64,000 nucleotides of DNA from Inia geoffrensis (taxonomy: Eukaryota; Chordata; Mammalia; Artiodactyla; Iniidae), in assembly GCA_036417435.1 (NCBI GenBank), contig CM070915.1, positions 79,919,799 through 79,983,798 on the forward strand, given 5' to 3'. Each line of letters starts with the position of its first letter. Position 1 is the stretch's first letter. Made by a program: the position numbers and the translations under genes. Shown in pieces: positions 12,001-23,065 of this stretch. The notes beneath the pieces were generated by a model. It was not told the DNA's origin. It did not search any database and saw nothing but the letters and a program-made list of their open reading frames with translations.

Positions 12001-12934
12001 TAGGGCTGAGGGCCGGAGGCTACTTACCACCACGGCATCCACAGCCCAGCCCGGCTGGCCTCCCGACACGAGACACACACAGACCCTCCTCCCCTCTGGA
12101 CCTTGACCCCTGCCCGGAACGCGCTACATTTTTAATAGGGAGCTGAAGAAATACATCAGATACCTAAAATCTTTCATTGCTAATTTGCTCTCACCTAAAA
12201 CCTAAGAAAATCGCTCGCATGCAGAATTCCAGTGTTTTGAAAGATTCTGCAAAGTGACATCATTTACATTTTTTTCCAAGGCAGTGTACATTCCTCTGAG
12301 TTAAAAGAAAACATTCGCCCAAGACTTAGAAACCTGAGTGGAAACGGATAAATGCTGCTTCTGTGTCCTGTGTACAGTTTTCATTAGGACTTGACTTTCA
12401 GAGAAAACTCAGTTTCAGCAAATACTTTCTCTCCTAAGAAGTGGGGCTGGAACGAGGAGGTGTCCTGGTGAAGCAGACGGGGGGAGCTTGGCTCATCTGC
12501 TCTTTTACAGGGATTTTTAATGACTTGTCGAAGCTATTGGTCGCACGGAAGTATTTTAATTTCTCCGTGAATTTCACTTCCTGAGTTTGCTCATCATCAC
12601 ACCAGCACGCACAGCTGCGTGCTGAGCTGGGTCACGAGATAGCCGTGTCGTTCCCATCATGACCGCTTCCTGCAACCTGGGCGAGCGTCGCTGTGATGAT
12701 CCTGAGTCGGGGGGGCTCCTAGCATGGCTTTGCCCCACGTGCCCTGAGCCCTGGCGGACGCCTTCCTCCGATTAGCTGCTCAGCGTCTGAATCTTGCCCC
12801 TGTTCGGGGCTTGAGCCCCACTTCCCCCAACACAGCCCCGGCGCCTGGCGTCCTGCCCCCCAGCCGGGCCCTGGAATCCTCCTCCTTTGTTCCCGTTCAC
12901 TGTCTAGACCCACTGCTCCAGCTGTGCCGCAGCA
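12001..12934. other. Unassigned, with a less GC-rich stretch at 12120-12600
   Basis: 12120-12600 is notably more AT-rich than its surroundings and shows no repeat I recognise. This is the sort of sequence that may hold a conserved non-coding element, but conservation cannot be judged from one genome. Confidence 0.35.
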
Positions 12935-13085
12935 TTTTCTCATTTCATCCTCACGGCAACGGGTGAGGCGGGCGCTCTCACCGCGCCGGGTCACCGGCGA
13001 GAAACTAAGGCGCAGAACGGGTAGGTGCCTGACCCGAGAGGACACGGCTGACGCCGGTGTCCACACCCAGGCCGTCGGACTCCGA
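12935..13085 (-). mobile_element. MIR SINE fragment, strongly GC-drifted (minus strand)
   Basis: The order of antisense MIR landmarks is intact: TCTCATTTCATCCTCACGGC, then GTGAGGCGGGCGC (for GTGAGGTAGGTAC), then GAGAAACTAAGGCGCAGAAC, and finally a GTCGGACTCCGAGCCC end. Many A/T positions of the consensus are G/C here. Confidence 0.7.
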
Positions 13086-14430
13086 GCCCAGCAACCCGCC
13101 CGAGCAGCTCTGGTGGGGCTGTCACCTGGGTCCACCACACCCAGCGGCCCTCCTTTGTGTGAAGCCGAGGCCCAGGGAGACACAGGCTCAGAGGGTGGGC
13201 TCCAGGAGTGGCTGCGACCCAAACGCAGCCCTGCAAGGCCCCCAGAGGCTCTGCACCCCTGCTCTGCCGTGGACGGAGAGCCTGCCCTCTCCCAGTGGGG
13301 CCCTGGCCCCTGCCGGGGTCTTGATCCCAACACAGAGGGTCAGATGAGGTCCTGCAGAAGCGCCGACCCCCAGGAGGCAGGCCCCCCAGCCACGGGGGGC
13401 AAGGAGCCCCCCGCCCTGCATCTGCCGCCGGGCCCCAGGGCTGCGGCTTCTCGTTTAAATCCTGCGTTGCTTCCATACATCTCAGACCTCTGCACCTGCA
13501 GGTCTGCATAAAGGTGCAGTGTTTTCCCTTCACAAAGGCACGCTGTGTGCCCCTGCGCATCGAGGCAGGGGCACCGACCCCTGCTGGAAACAGCCCTTCC
13601 TCTGAGACATGTCTGCACTGCCCGCTGTCCCGTCCTCTGACTCGTCCTTCCGCAACTCCGGGAAGGGCTGCTGCCACAGCCTCCCCATCCCACCTTGCCC
13701 CCAGCAGAGGTCAGGCCCTGTGGGTGCGCAGAGCTGGAGGCCGGCCCCGGGCCGCACGTGGGGAGGAGCTCGGTGACACGGCGACACTTCAGAGACCGGC
13801 TTCTCCCGGTGAGGACGAAGGACGAGTCACAAGGAGGTCCTCCTTCCCTGGTTCCCAAACGGCCCCTTCTGCTTCGTGCTGCCTGGTTGCCCAGAAAGGC
13901 CGCTGATGGTTTTAAATGATACTTAATACAAAGCGGGAGGAGACAGGGAGCTGGGGGGAAATTCTCACTTTTGGTTCCGCCTCAGGGGGCCTCCTGGGCG
14001 CGTCTGACTTGGAGACTGAGCTCACCCAGCAATTTCATGAGGGGTTGGCTTCAGACTCCGGTGTCTTCTGTGCTCTTGGGTACAAGGACTTTTAGACAAA
14101 TCAAGGCAGATGAAAAGAACCCTGATCTTTCAATCCCTAAGGTAAAATAAGTCATAACATTTTTTCCTTATCAAGAGTTTCTATATCGTAAGTTTTCTGT
14201 AATGTCTAATATACTCTAAAAACATATTATGTAAATGTTATGTGTTTGTATATGCAAATTGGAATTCTTCATTCTCTTTCATTTTTGTCACATGACAGAA
14301 AATTTGTGTTAGGTAAGTTGCATTAGGCCATTCAGAATTTGTCTCGTCAACTGAAACGCTGAAGAGTGTATTCGGGGGAAACTAACAAAAATCCTCGTGT
14401 CTCGCCAGAGTTGGACCCCAGTAATATTTG
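13086..14430. other. Unassigned, GC-rich then AT-rich
   Basis: 13.1-14.0 kb is GC-rich with chance open frames. 14.1-14.35 kb is AT-rich and contains a perfect octamer ATGCAAAT at 14252-14259. I see no gene or recognisable repeat. Confidence 0.4.
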
Positions 14431-15030
14431 AAGTACCAAGTGGAGGTGTCGCAGAGGCTCTGAAGGTGAGGACGGAGCCCGCGGGGACGAGCCCAGCACC
14501 CCGGCAGCGGCTTCGCCCGCCTCAGGGCCCGCGCCCCGGAGGCATCTCTCACAGCAGGTGCAGCCCACGGTGACCCCGAGGTCCCAAGCCACCTGCTGGA
14601 AACCTCGGGGAAAGTGGGTTTTATGGGGGCGGGGGGGGACTTTTGCTCCACGGGGCCTCCAGGACTCTGGGTTCCAGGGAGCATCCTGACCGCTCTCACT
14701 GCCCCCCCCGACGCCGGGACTCAAACCTACTGCACTGCTTCATCCCTTCCCTTTCAGTTCATAAGGGAAGTTACATTTAAAGTTTAAATAAAACGCAGCT
14801 GTGCTCAAACCGCAAGGCCGTGTGAGGGAGGGCCCGGGGCCAGGCGGCGTCTTTGGAGACCTCGGGCAGCTGGGGCGGGGGAGCCCGCTGGGCCGCCCCT
14901 GGGGCCTCCCACCACCCCGCGGCCTCAGACACCTCCTGCGAGAGGGGCGCAGGGGACTGTGGTGCTGCCGCCGGGGAGGTGGCCGGGACAGTGGCGGGCG
15001 GCAGCAGCGGCCTGTGTCCTGAACAGGGTC
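14431..15030. promoter_or_regulatory. Moderate CpG-rich block
   Basis: CpG density is raised in two patches, around 14470-14580 and 14820-15010, within GC-rich DNA. There is no associated exon I can recognise. It could be a weak CpG island or simply GC-rich sequence, and it is weaker than the block at 23.65 kb. Confidence 0.3.
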
Positions 15031-16844
15031 GGCGAGGATTCATCGTTCAAAAACAGAGAGAGAGAGAAAGTGCCCCAAGAGACGCTCAGCTCAGGGTCAC
15101 CGGCGAAGCCTGTTTAAGGGGAAAGCGGCCAGCTTTCCCTCCGGTTGTCATGAAACCAATGGCTCTCTCTAGCTTCTCTGGGAGCCATCTAGACACTCCG
15201 GGAGCAGTGTCCCCAGGTCCCTGCGTCCCCAGGGGCCGAGGCCGTGCATGTGGAGGACCCCTGCTGCCACTCCCGGAAAGGTGGGGTCAGTGCCGGGGGA
15301 CCCCGCGTGAACTGGGGGTTGAAGGATGTGGACGGCAGCGGGGTCCCCCTGTGTACCCCTCCCTGACCCCGACCTGGGCTGGGAAACGGGCTTGGGGGGT
15401 ACAGGGAGCAGGGGGACACGGGCCAGAGGTGCAGACACTCCCAAACACAGCTGTCCCAGGTCCCCCAGGACCACGACCGCCCCCTCTGCCGCAGGTGAGG
15501 GGGTCAGGGGGCAACCCTCTGGAGGTGCTGCTGTGGTGTCACAAGGGCCACGTGGCCCGGCTGGGACGGACTGAGCCAGGAGAGCCTGACGCGGACCAGC
15601 AGGTTCCACAGGGGCCCCAAGGGCCTGGAGCCATCCAGGGGCACGTGCACCTGCCCGCCTGCTCTCCCGGAAACTGTAGCGGCAGAACAACCCCGGGATC
15701 TGCCGGGCAGCCTCCCGTACGAGTCCAGGCCGACTCCAGGGCCACCGGTGGAGACGTACGGTCAGAAACCAGGGAGTGCCGGCTGTGCCCCGCTGGTCTG
15801 GAGGTGCCGGATGAGACAGCAGACCCCGGCCCAGCTGGGCCGAGAGGCTGGGGCTCCCTGACCCAGCCCAGGCCCTCCTGGGTGTCTCAATCCCAGAGCA
15901 CAGCCCTGCGCTCTTGTTGTGTCTGTTCATCGGTGCACTTGGGACTTCAAAGTTATACGACTTCTTGGACAGAGTGTGCCCATCTTATGTGTACCCTCTG
16001 CTGTTTTCTGAGCCCCAAGCAGGCCTGCTTAGGGCTGGTGTCTGCCCTGCACATGCCCTCTGACCAGGGGCGAGTTTTGGACTCGCTCAAATGTGCCTTG
16101 AGGGGTGCGACCTGCCCCTCTCACCCCAGACACCAGCAGCCCTGACCCTCTTGCCACCCAGGCCCAGGAGCTCGGGTCAGAGAGCTATGCCCACAGCCCC
16201 CTGCACACGGGAGTCCATTGGTCCACATGTACAAGCTGCTGACTCTGTGTGAAAATCTCCTTTTGACTTTACTGATGGTAGAATTGCTTGCATCCAGGAG
16301 AAACAGAAGACATTAACTCTTGTGGGAATAGGTTTATACGGAAAACTGAGTTAGCAAATGTTTTGTTGAGGGAAAGTAAATTTATGGGGCTGATTTCCTT
16401 CCAACTGTTCAAAATACTCAAAGGCCCCATCTCTGTTAACCAACGGTCTAGGAAAATCTTTGTTTTGAGGACAAAGGCGTTTCTGAGCTCCAAGGATTTT
16501 AAACAGCCCATCTGGCTTTTCCATCCTTTGCTTTGAGTTCCTACCCACGTAACATTTAATAGGAAAAGTGAAATCGAACGAGAAAGTATTTCACAGGATT
16601 TCAGGTGAGCCTCTAAGGGTTGGCAGACCTATGCTGAGTATCACCAAATGACATCTGCTCTCAGCACCCCATTTGTGACTAGTCTACCAGGAAAGCGGGA
16701 AGGTAAAACAAGAACAGACGTTTTCTTTCTATACCCCGTTCCTTGCACCAGGGCCGGTGCCCAGGGCTGACCTGAGACCACGGGGATGGCTCTTTGGGTG
16801 TCAGGCCCCGCTTGACCCATAAACTACCTCCTGATAGGTGTTCT
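15031..16844. other. Unassigned GC-rich sequence
   Basis: A 430-codon plus-strand open frame spans 14853-16145, but it lacks domains, is overlapped by a 253-codon minus-strand frame, and reads as proline/glycine/arginine-rich low-information sequence. I regard both as effects of few stop codons in GC-rich DNA. Confidence 0.45.
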
Positions 16845-16960
16845 GTCCCCACTTAACACATGAGGACACAGATGATTCAGTCCTTGGCCCAAGTCACACA
16901 GCTGACAAGTAAGTAAATCCGGGCTTCCTGGTCCTACGCTGAGGTCTCAGCCCTGACACG
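16845..16960 (-). mobile_element. MIR SINE fragment (minus strand)
   Basis: Antisense MIR order is clear: CCCCACTTAACACATGAGGA, then CCAAGTCACACAGCTGACAA, then a GGGCTTCCTGGTCC segment. The core is fairly well kept. Confidence 0.75.
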
Positions 16961-17336
16961 TGGCTCATGGTTAACACTACAGGACTCGTCGAAGGATGCT
17001 GACCCTGACCCTAAATCAGCCTGAAAACACCCCACACGCGTGGGCCCAAACCACCGGCCTCTTCGATTAAAGGACAGATGACCAGCCCCTCTCTAAAGGG
17101 TAGGCAGGGCTTGGGGGGCCGGGAATCACTGACCTGCCTGACGCGAGCTCTGCCTGTGGTCCGACGGGGCCACTGCTGGGGATGAGCTCGGGGAGGGTCA
17201 GCCTCCTCCCCTCGTCTGCCTGCTACCCGTTACCTCGCCTGGCGCGTGGACTGCTTGATACATGTTTGTTGAGCGACACTTACTAAACCCAACCCAGGTC
17301 CTCAAAAAGCCACCTACTTAGAGCCTAAGGAGCATG
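16961..17336. other. Unassigned, with a possible L2/MIR tail at 17250-17290
   Basis: ACATGTTTGTTGAGCGACAC resembles the L2/MIR tail words AATGTTTGTTGAATGA, but the match is too short for a firm call. Nothing else is recognised. Confidence 0.35.
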
Positions 17337-17660
17337 CTATGGACTGAATGTGTGTCCCTCCTCCAAGCCCACTGTTGAAACCTCACCCCCATGTGATGCA
17401 TCTGGGGAGACCATCTCCAGGGGGAAGTTACGTCCACACGCTGTCACCCTGGAGTTAGGGCTTCAGCAAGTGTGTTTGGCAGGGAGGGGACAGGAAGAGG
17501 GGGACGGGGGACGATTCTGCAGCTGCAGCCGCCCCAGAGCAAGGCCTCTGCACCCGCTCCCGGGAAAACCAAACCCGAGGTTTCCGCACATGCTGCTCCG
17601 GGCACGGGCTTCTTGTCTCCAGCAATCAGCCTCCTCCATCAGGGTCTCACGAAGAAATGG
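17337..17660 (+). mobile_element. Probable MaLR (MLT1/MST-type) LTR remnant
   Basis: The start GCTATGGACTGAATGTGTGT is the typical 5' word of mammalian MaLR LTRs (ATGGATTGAATTGTGTCC), followed by CACTGTTGAAACCTCACCCC (for GTTGAAGCCCTAACCCCC). The rest is GC-drifted and hard to align, so the right boundary is approximate. MaLRs are old non-coding LTR elements. Confidence 0.6.
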
Positions 17661-17766
17661 AGATAAATAACAAAGAGGAGCAAAAATGTGCATCAAAGAC
17701 ACCCACAATATATCTGTTTGAAATTTATTTTGTTTGAGTAGAAAAGGAGGCTGGGAGGCACCAACC

Positions 17767-18470
17767 AGCCGAGTGGTCACCGGGCAGCCCCCCTCGCTGA
17801 CTGGCTGGCCCAGCCTGAGCCCCCGGGAGCTGAGCCCGACGTGGGGTCTGGTCCAGCCGAGCGGTCACCGGGCAGCCCCCCTCGCTGACTGGCTGGCCCA
17901 GCCTGAGCCCCCGGGAGCTGAGCCCGACGTGGGGTCTGGTCCAGCCGAGCGGTCACCGGGCAGCCCCCCTCGCTGACTGGCTGGCCCAGCCTGAGCCCCC
18001 GGGAGCTGAGCCCGACGTGGGGTCTGGTCCAGCCGAGCAGTCACCGGGCAGCCCCCCTCGCTGACTGGCTGGCCCAGCCTGAGCCCCCGGGAGCTGAGCC
18101 CGACGTGGGGTCTGGTCCAGCCGAGCGGTCACCGGGCAGCCCCCCTCGCTGACTGGCTGGCCCAGCCTGAGCCCCCGGGAGCTGAGCCCGACGTGGGGTC
18201 TGGTCCAGCCGAGCGGTCACCGGGCAGCCCCCCTCGCTGACTGGCTGGCCCAGCCTGAGCCCCCGGGAGCTGAGCCCGACGTGGGGTCTGGTCCAGCCGA
18301 GCGGTCACCGGGCAGCCCCCCTCGCTGACTGGCTGGCCCAGCCTGAGCCCCCGGGAGCTGAGCCCGACGTGGGGTCTGGTCCAGCCGAGCGGTCACCGGG
18401 CAGCCCCCCTCGCTGACTGGCTGGCCCAGCCTGAGCCCCCGGGAGCTGAGCCCGACGTGGGGTCTGTTCC
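17767..18470. repeat. 88-bp tandem repeat (VNTR), eight copies
   Basis: Units start at 17767, 17855, 17943, 18031, 18119, 18207, 18295 and 18383, then decay in AGCCGAG at 18471. I see only three substitutions across 704 bp: C to T at 17774, G to A at 18039 and G to T at 18467. The first two hit the same CpG (unit positions 8-9) on opposite strands, which is the pattern expected from methyl-CpG deamination. Each unit holds seven CpGs. Period 88 is not a multiple of three, so a coding role is unlikely. The array is flanked by a MIR on the right. Confidence 0.99.
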
Positions 18471-18471
18471 A

Positions 18472-18655
18472 GCCGAGTCAGCTCTGTGGCCTTGGGCCGT
18501 CTAAGTCCCTTAGCCTAGGTTCCTTCACCCGTAGAACGGGGAAATTAAAAAGTACTTATTCCATGGGTTTCCTTATGAGATTTGAATAAGATAATTCATT
18601 TAATGGCGCTTTGTAGAAGTCCAGGATCTCAGTAAATGTCAGCTTTTCTCACAAG
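18472..18655 (+). mobile_element. MIR SINE (plus strand) abutting the VNTR
   Basis: Sense MIR order is intact: CTCTGTGGCCTTGGGC, then the CCTTCACCCGTAGAACGGGG core, then AGATAATTCATTTAATGGCG and CTCAGTAAATGTCAGC. The last partial VNTR unit runs straight into the MIR core. Confidence 0.8.
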
Positions 18656-20109
18656 CGCACAGCTATTAAAAAACAGAACACAGCGTAACCAAAACAAAAC
18701 AAGATAAGGACCCAAGCCCCCGAACACTTGGTTTGTTTGAGGAGGAACTCGGTCCCAGGCTCCTTCTCAGCCAGCTTGTTGGGACCCGATCAGTGTACAC
18801 AGATCACGGAGCCATCACAGGAAAGCCGGGGAATGAAGGAATTCACATTCTACAAACAAAAACGGTCTCGGCCGACGTTAACCTGCAAAGGCATCACGTT
18901 AGCTCACTTGGGTCCTTTTCTGCAACACACGTTCGAACATAATAACCAAACGCACTAGCAGCCTGAGTGCCCGCGAGGCCCCGCGAGGCCCCAGGGGCTC
19001 CGCCCTCCCCACCTGCACCCCTCAGCCCAGGGCAGCCAGGACCTGAACCACCGGAGGCCGACTGTGTCTGGGACAGGGCATTCGGGCTGGCGCTGGGCGT
19101 CGTCTTTCTCGCTGAGACCCCCTGGAAGCCCCAGAAGTGTGGGTTCTCTAGGCAAAGGCACGTCCTCTCCATCACGGGCCAGCTCAGAGGCCCCGATGAC
19201 CCAGAGCTGACCCCTTGTCCCAGCAACATGAGTTTGGAAGAGGGCAAAAAGGCTCCCCAAACGGGGCATTCCCCCCACACTCTTCTGCATTTTCACAGGA
19301 CAAACGGATGCCTCACGGGCCACGAGGACAGCCGCACGCGTGCCGGGCCCCTCCTCGGAGCAGCACGGACGCCCCGGGAGGGCAGAGGCCTTCGTCTCAT
19401 CCTGGCTCCATCCTCCACAGGATGTTTCTGGAAGGTGTTTGGATCTGTGAGTTCGTTAAACAGTCACGGGGAACAGAGCCTCCGCTGCATCTGATCCCAG
19501 AACAAGAGGCCCTGGAGTCCGAGGTGGGCACACAGCCCTCGGGAAGCAAGAGTTCAAAGCCTGGCAGGTGCCGAAGCCAAATTCAACCCCGTGAACTAAT
19601 TACCCACCTGCACAGACCGGGCCGGCTTCGTCGGCAAAGCACAGTCCACACCTGCCGAGAAGCTGACCCGATAAACAGGTTCCCCCGCCTCTGGGACTCG
19701 GCCACCAGGTGACGCGCGCACAGCAGGTGAGGCTCCCAGCCCAGCACCCCGGGAAACGTTCTCACGCTATCAACAGGCAGAGAAGCTGGGCTCTCAGCCT
19801 GAGTCCGTCCTGAGAAATGACACTTATCGGGTCAAGATGCCTGATTAATCGCAGTGCATAAAAGCAATCACATTTAATACTGTTTCATAGGATGAAAAAA
19901 TACATAGGAACACAACAAAAAAACTTGATGGTTCGACCATTCTATTTTCTTTAGAGCTTTTTTTTTTTTTGAAAAGTAGGATCATAGGAGCAGGCAACCT
20001 AAGCCTTGTTAAGTTTCTAAAGTAACCAAGTCATCCATTTGGATTTTTTTAATGAGCCTCAACCAAAGCATCTGGGGCCTGAAAGAAAGCAGGTCCTTGG
20101 CTGTTGTGC
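18656..20109. other. Unassigned sequence
   Basis: 18.7-19.8 kb is GC-rich and 19.8-20.1 kb is AT-rich with a T12 run near 19960. I recognise no repeat or gene. Confidence 0.4.
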
Positions 20110-20171
20110 CACCTGACTTCTCTTGTCAGGTGACCACACCTGACAAAAAGCCCACCTCGTGGTGGGCTTTT
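20110..20171. other. Two adjacent perfect hairpin sequences
   Basis: CACCTGAC and GTCAGGTG (20110-20117 and 20125-20132) form an 8-bp stem with a 7-nt loop. AAAAGCCCACC and GGTGGGCTTTT (20146-20156 and 20161-20171) form an 11-bp stem with a 4-nt loop. A third ACCTGAC sits between them at 20138-20144. The second hairpin resembles a bacterial terminator, but in this genome it has no such role. Confidence 0.8.
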
Positions 20172-21249
20172 CCAAGAGGCAATATGTAAATAGGACATAT
20201 TATTTCAATACACATATGTTATATACATACCTGTATACATACACATATAGGTACATGCTATTTAAAGAGAAAGAGACTAAGGTTGGCTTCAATAGCACTT
20301 TGAAATCCTCCCCTAGGGGGGGCGCCTGGGAGGGGGGGCCGGAGGCAGAGACCTGAGCCCCCAGGCGCCTGCTCACTAAGCCACTTTTCCCAAAGTTCCC
20401 GACTTCTTCATCACCTGACAGATTGCAGGCCGAAATCATCAACCGTTACATCTAACTGCTCTACAAATACTACTGGGCATCTGCTGTGTGGCGAGGACTG
20501 TAGGCCGAGGGGTGGACTGAGAGGCCCTCTGCTCCCCTGAGGACCCCTCACGGGGCCAAGTGGGACCCCCAAGTCCACACGCTCCCCAAAACCTTAGCAT
20601 AAATAAACATCTCGTGCTTTAAGTGTATGTGTGAAGAGTCTGTTGCCACAAAAAAGAAGCGAACAGACTTGGACCTGAATCAGGGTACTGATCCCTGGAG
20701 CCAGGCTAAGGTAAGAGGAGATGGGATTGTTTTCCATGGCAATTCCACTGGTATTGGCCCACCATTCAGTTTTATTTATAGAGTGTCAGTAAGATGGATT
20801 CAGAACAGTAGATAGAGAAAAAAATTAGATCTTTCCCACATAGCTCATAATCAAAATTAATTTAAAACAAAAGCCAGCCGCATACGACAGATCCAGACAG
20901 TGCTCTCCACTGACAATAAAGTATGATTATTATTTAAGTGCAGAGGATATTAAGCCACATTTTAATATCATTCTAAGCCTTTAGAGGAAAGCAAAATCAG
21001 TTTAATTTCTTTTACAAAAATTAATCAACATCTGTTATTTCTGCATTACAACAAAGTCAAATCAAATCTGAAATTAGGAACTCAAGAAATTATCTTTATT
21101 CAAAGAACTACCATCTAGATTTCCAAATCTCACATTAAAAACTAAACAGCTGAAATTTAAAATATATTTTTAAACATAAAAAATGTTTAATATAAAATAA
21201 AACAAATTTCCACCACTGCCCGTTTTCTGGCACATCCTGATGGCAGCTT
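20172..21249. other. AT-rich unassigned sequence
   Basis: This includes a TA/CA-rich low-complexity stretch at about 20185-20265, a possible short L2 word at about 20470, and a good splice-donor-like AAGGTAAGAG at about 20710 with no matching exon. 20.8-21.24 kb is strongly AT-rich with no recognised repeat. Confidence 0.4.
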
Positions 21250-21489
21250 TAAAAACTCATTCTTTTTTTTTTTTTTTTTTTCCTCTGTACACGGGCCTCA
21301 TCACTGTTGTGGCCTCTCCCGTTGCGGAGCACAGGCTCCGGACACGCAGGCTCAGCGGCCATGGCTCACGGGCCCAGCCGCTCCGCGGCACGTGGGATCT
21401 TCCCGGACCGGGGCACAAACCTGCGTCCCCTGCATCGGCAGGCGGACTCTCAACCACTGCGCCACCAAGGAAGCCCTAAAAACTCATTC
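21250..21489 (-). mobile_element. CHR-2-type SINE (minus strand) with perfect 13-bp target duplication
   Basis: The element occupies about 21263-21476 on the minus strand: an A tail (seen as T19 on the plus strand), then the tRNA-related head ending at GCGCCACCAAGGAAGCCC. Direct repeats TAAAAACTCATTC flank it at 21250-21262 and 21477-21489. CHR SINEs derive from tRNA-Glu and are mobilised by L1 machinery. The family is diagnostic of cetaceans and close relatives. Confidence 0.95.
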
Positions 21490-22914
21490 CTAAAGCACAC
21501 AGCCGTCTCTAAAGGATGGATTGCCACAATGCTCCCAACGCCCCTCTGTTTGCCTGTCTTGCAACATGTTGAATGTGTGATACGTGTTGGATATACCCAG
21601 CTTGGACGTTCCCCAACGTTTTTGATGATAAGATTCAAGGACGGCCGAGAAAGGGTCTGGATCTCGCTGCTGCCAGGTCCTCACACCCCTCCCTGCCTGG
21701 CACCCCGCACTTTCCCACACAGCGTAGGACTCCCACGGGAACCGGCCCCAGCCTGGGATTCTTTTTATGAATGATTCTCGAATCTCGGCTCTGCCACACT
21801 TCGAGATATTGGCTGTTAGCAAAGCGTCACCGCAGCCAAAGGAGGGGGCAGGCACGGTGCCCCCATCCCTGTCCGCTGGGTCCAAATCAGAGCAGCAGCT
21901 TAGTTGGGCCCTGCATCCTGAGCCCAGGCCGATGGGGCTGAGAGGGAGGCCGGCCCAGCAGGTGGTCACTCTGGAAAGATCCAGCCCCCCCCCTCACCCC
22001 GTGAGAAGCAGGGTGGGCTGCGGTGGGACCCGGCGGGGACGGAGAGGCCCTCGCAGGCTCCTTCCCGGGGCCGGGCCCCACCTGCTCTTTGGCCAGTGGA
22101 CGCTCCGGTTCATCAAGGGCACCAGTGTTCACACAGTCAACGTCCTGCAGGGTTTGATTGAGCCTTCAGGGAGGGAACGAACTACGTTGCTGTTAACTTC
22201 TCCTGTCAAAGCCACTTTTCTCAGCTTTCTAAAAATGATAACTAACTTCTGATTTAAGATCTCGCCAAAATAATGTCTTTACCCAGTATGGTAATTGTTT
22301 ATATTTTGTTCTTCCTATTTTGTCCTCTGCTGTTGAAAATGTCGATTTTCAGAATTAAGACCAAACCAGGGGGGGAGAAAAGTCATTTCAGAACAGAAAG
22401 GCGGGTACAAAGCCCAGCCCGAGCCCACTCAGGGCCTTGACTCCACCGCCGACGGCAGCGCTTCAGCAAAAGGCCTGCCTCTGGGGGAGTCTGGAGGGCG
22501 GCCCCCCGACGGGCCCTGTGCCGGCCGGCCAGGTTAGTAGGTCCAGGATGCAGCCTCCGAGGGGCCCCAAGGCCGCCCCGCAGAGGGTGGGGTGCAGTCC
22601 CCCCACCCCGTCTCTCCTGCCAACCTGCAAGAAATCAATGCAGACCTTCAATCGGCGCATCGCAGTTACGTTTAAAAAATTCTTCTTTGCAAAGTTATCA
22701 GCTTGGGAACTTTCTTCAAATTCTGCTTTAAGCTTCTCCGCAAAATACAAATGAGACGGAATCTTCCTGGGAGGCAGGATGAAACAGTGAGCAGCATGCC
22801 GGGTCTGAGGATGGGCTGTCCCCTCACGATGGCCCTGCCTCCCAGCCCGCAAGCGATGTCCATGTAAAGCAAAGTGTCGGGTGAGGCCGTGGGCCTTCCA
22901 GGCTCCTCCATGGG
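21490..22914. other. Unassigned sequence
   Basis: GC content is mixed and I recognise no gene or repeat. Open frames at 21767-22252 (+) and 22463-23041 (-) have no recognisable domains. Confidence 0.4.
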
Positions 22915-23065
22915 TGGCTCTGTACCACCTGGGACACAGGCCTGGGAGCTTGTTCAAAAGACGAATCCCAGAGCATCTCGGCAGAGGACGCAACCCGGAG
23001 TCTCGAGGCGGGTGGCGTCCCGGGGCCCACGTTTTCAACAAGGTTCCCTGTGGGTCTTGTGCGTT
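22915..23065 (+). mobile_element. Probable hAT-Charlie-type DNA transposon remnant
   Basis: Word order matches MER-type Charlie elements: CCACCTGGGACACAGGCC, GGGAGCTTGTTCAAAAGACG, CCCAGAGCATCTCGGCAGAG and GGCCCACGTTTTCAACAAGG. The terminal inverted repeats are not clear, and the element is GC-drifted. Confidence 0.55.

Noticed and set aside
14853..16145. 430-codon plus-strand open frame
   Set aside because: GC-rich DNA with few stops, no recognisable domain, a long opposing frame over the same bases and no supporting splice or start context.
17767..18480. CRISPR-like or coding repeat array
   Set aside because: The units are directly adjacent with no spacers, the period is 88 bp (not a codon multiple), and the genome is mammalian.
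20146..20171. Rho-independent terminator
   Set aside because: The shape fits, but the host is a mammal, so the bacterial function does not apply.
20700..20720. Splice donor AAGGTAAGAG suggesting an exon
   Set aside because: No acceptor with a convincing pyrimidine tract and no open frame pairs with it.
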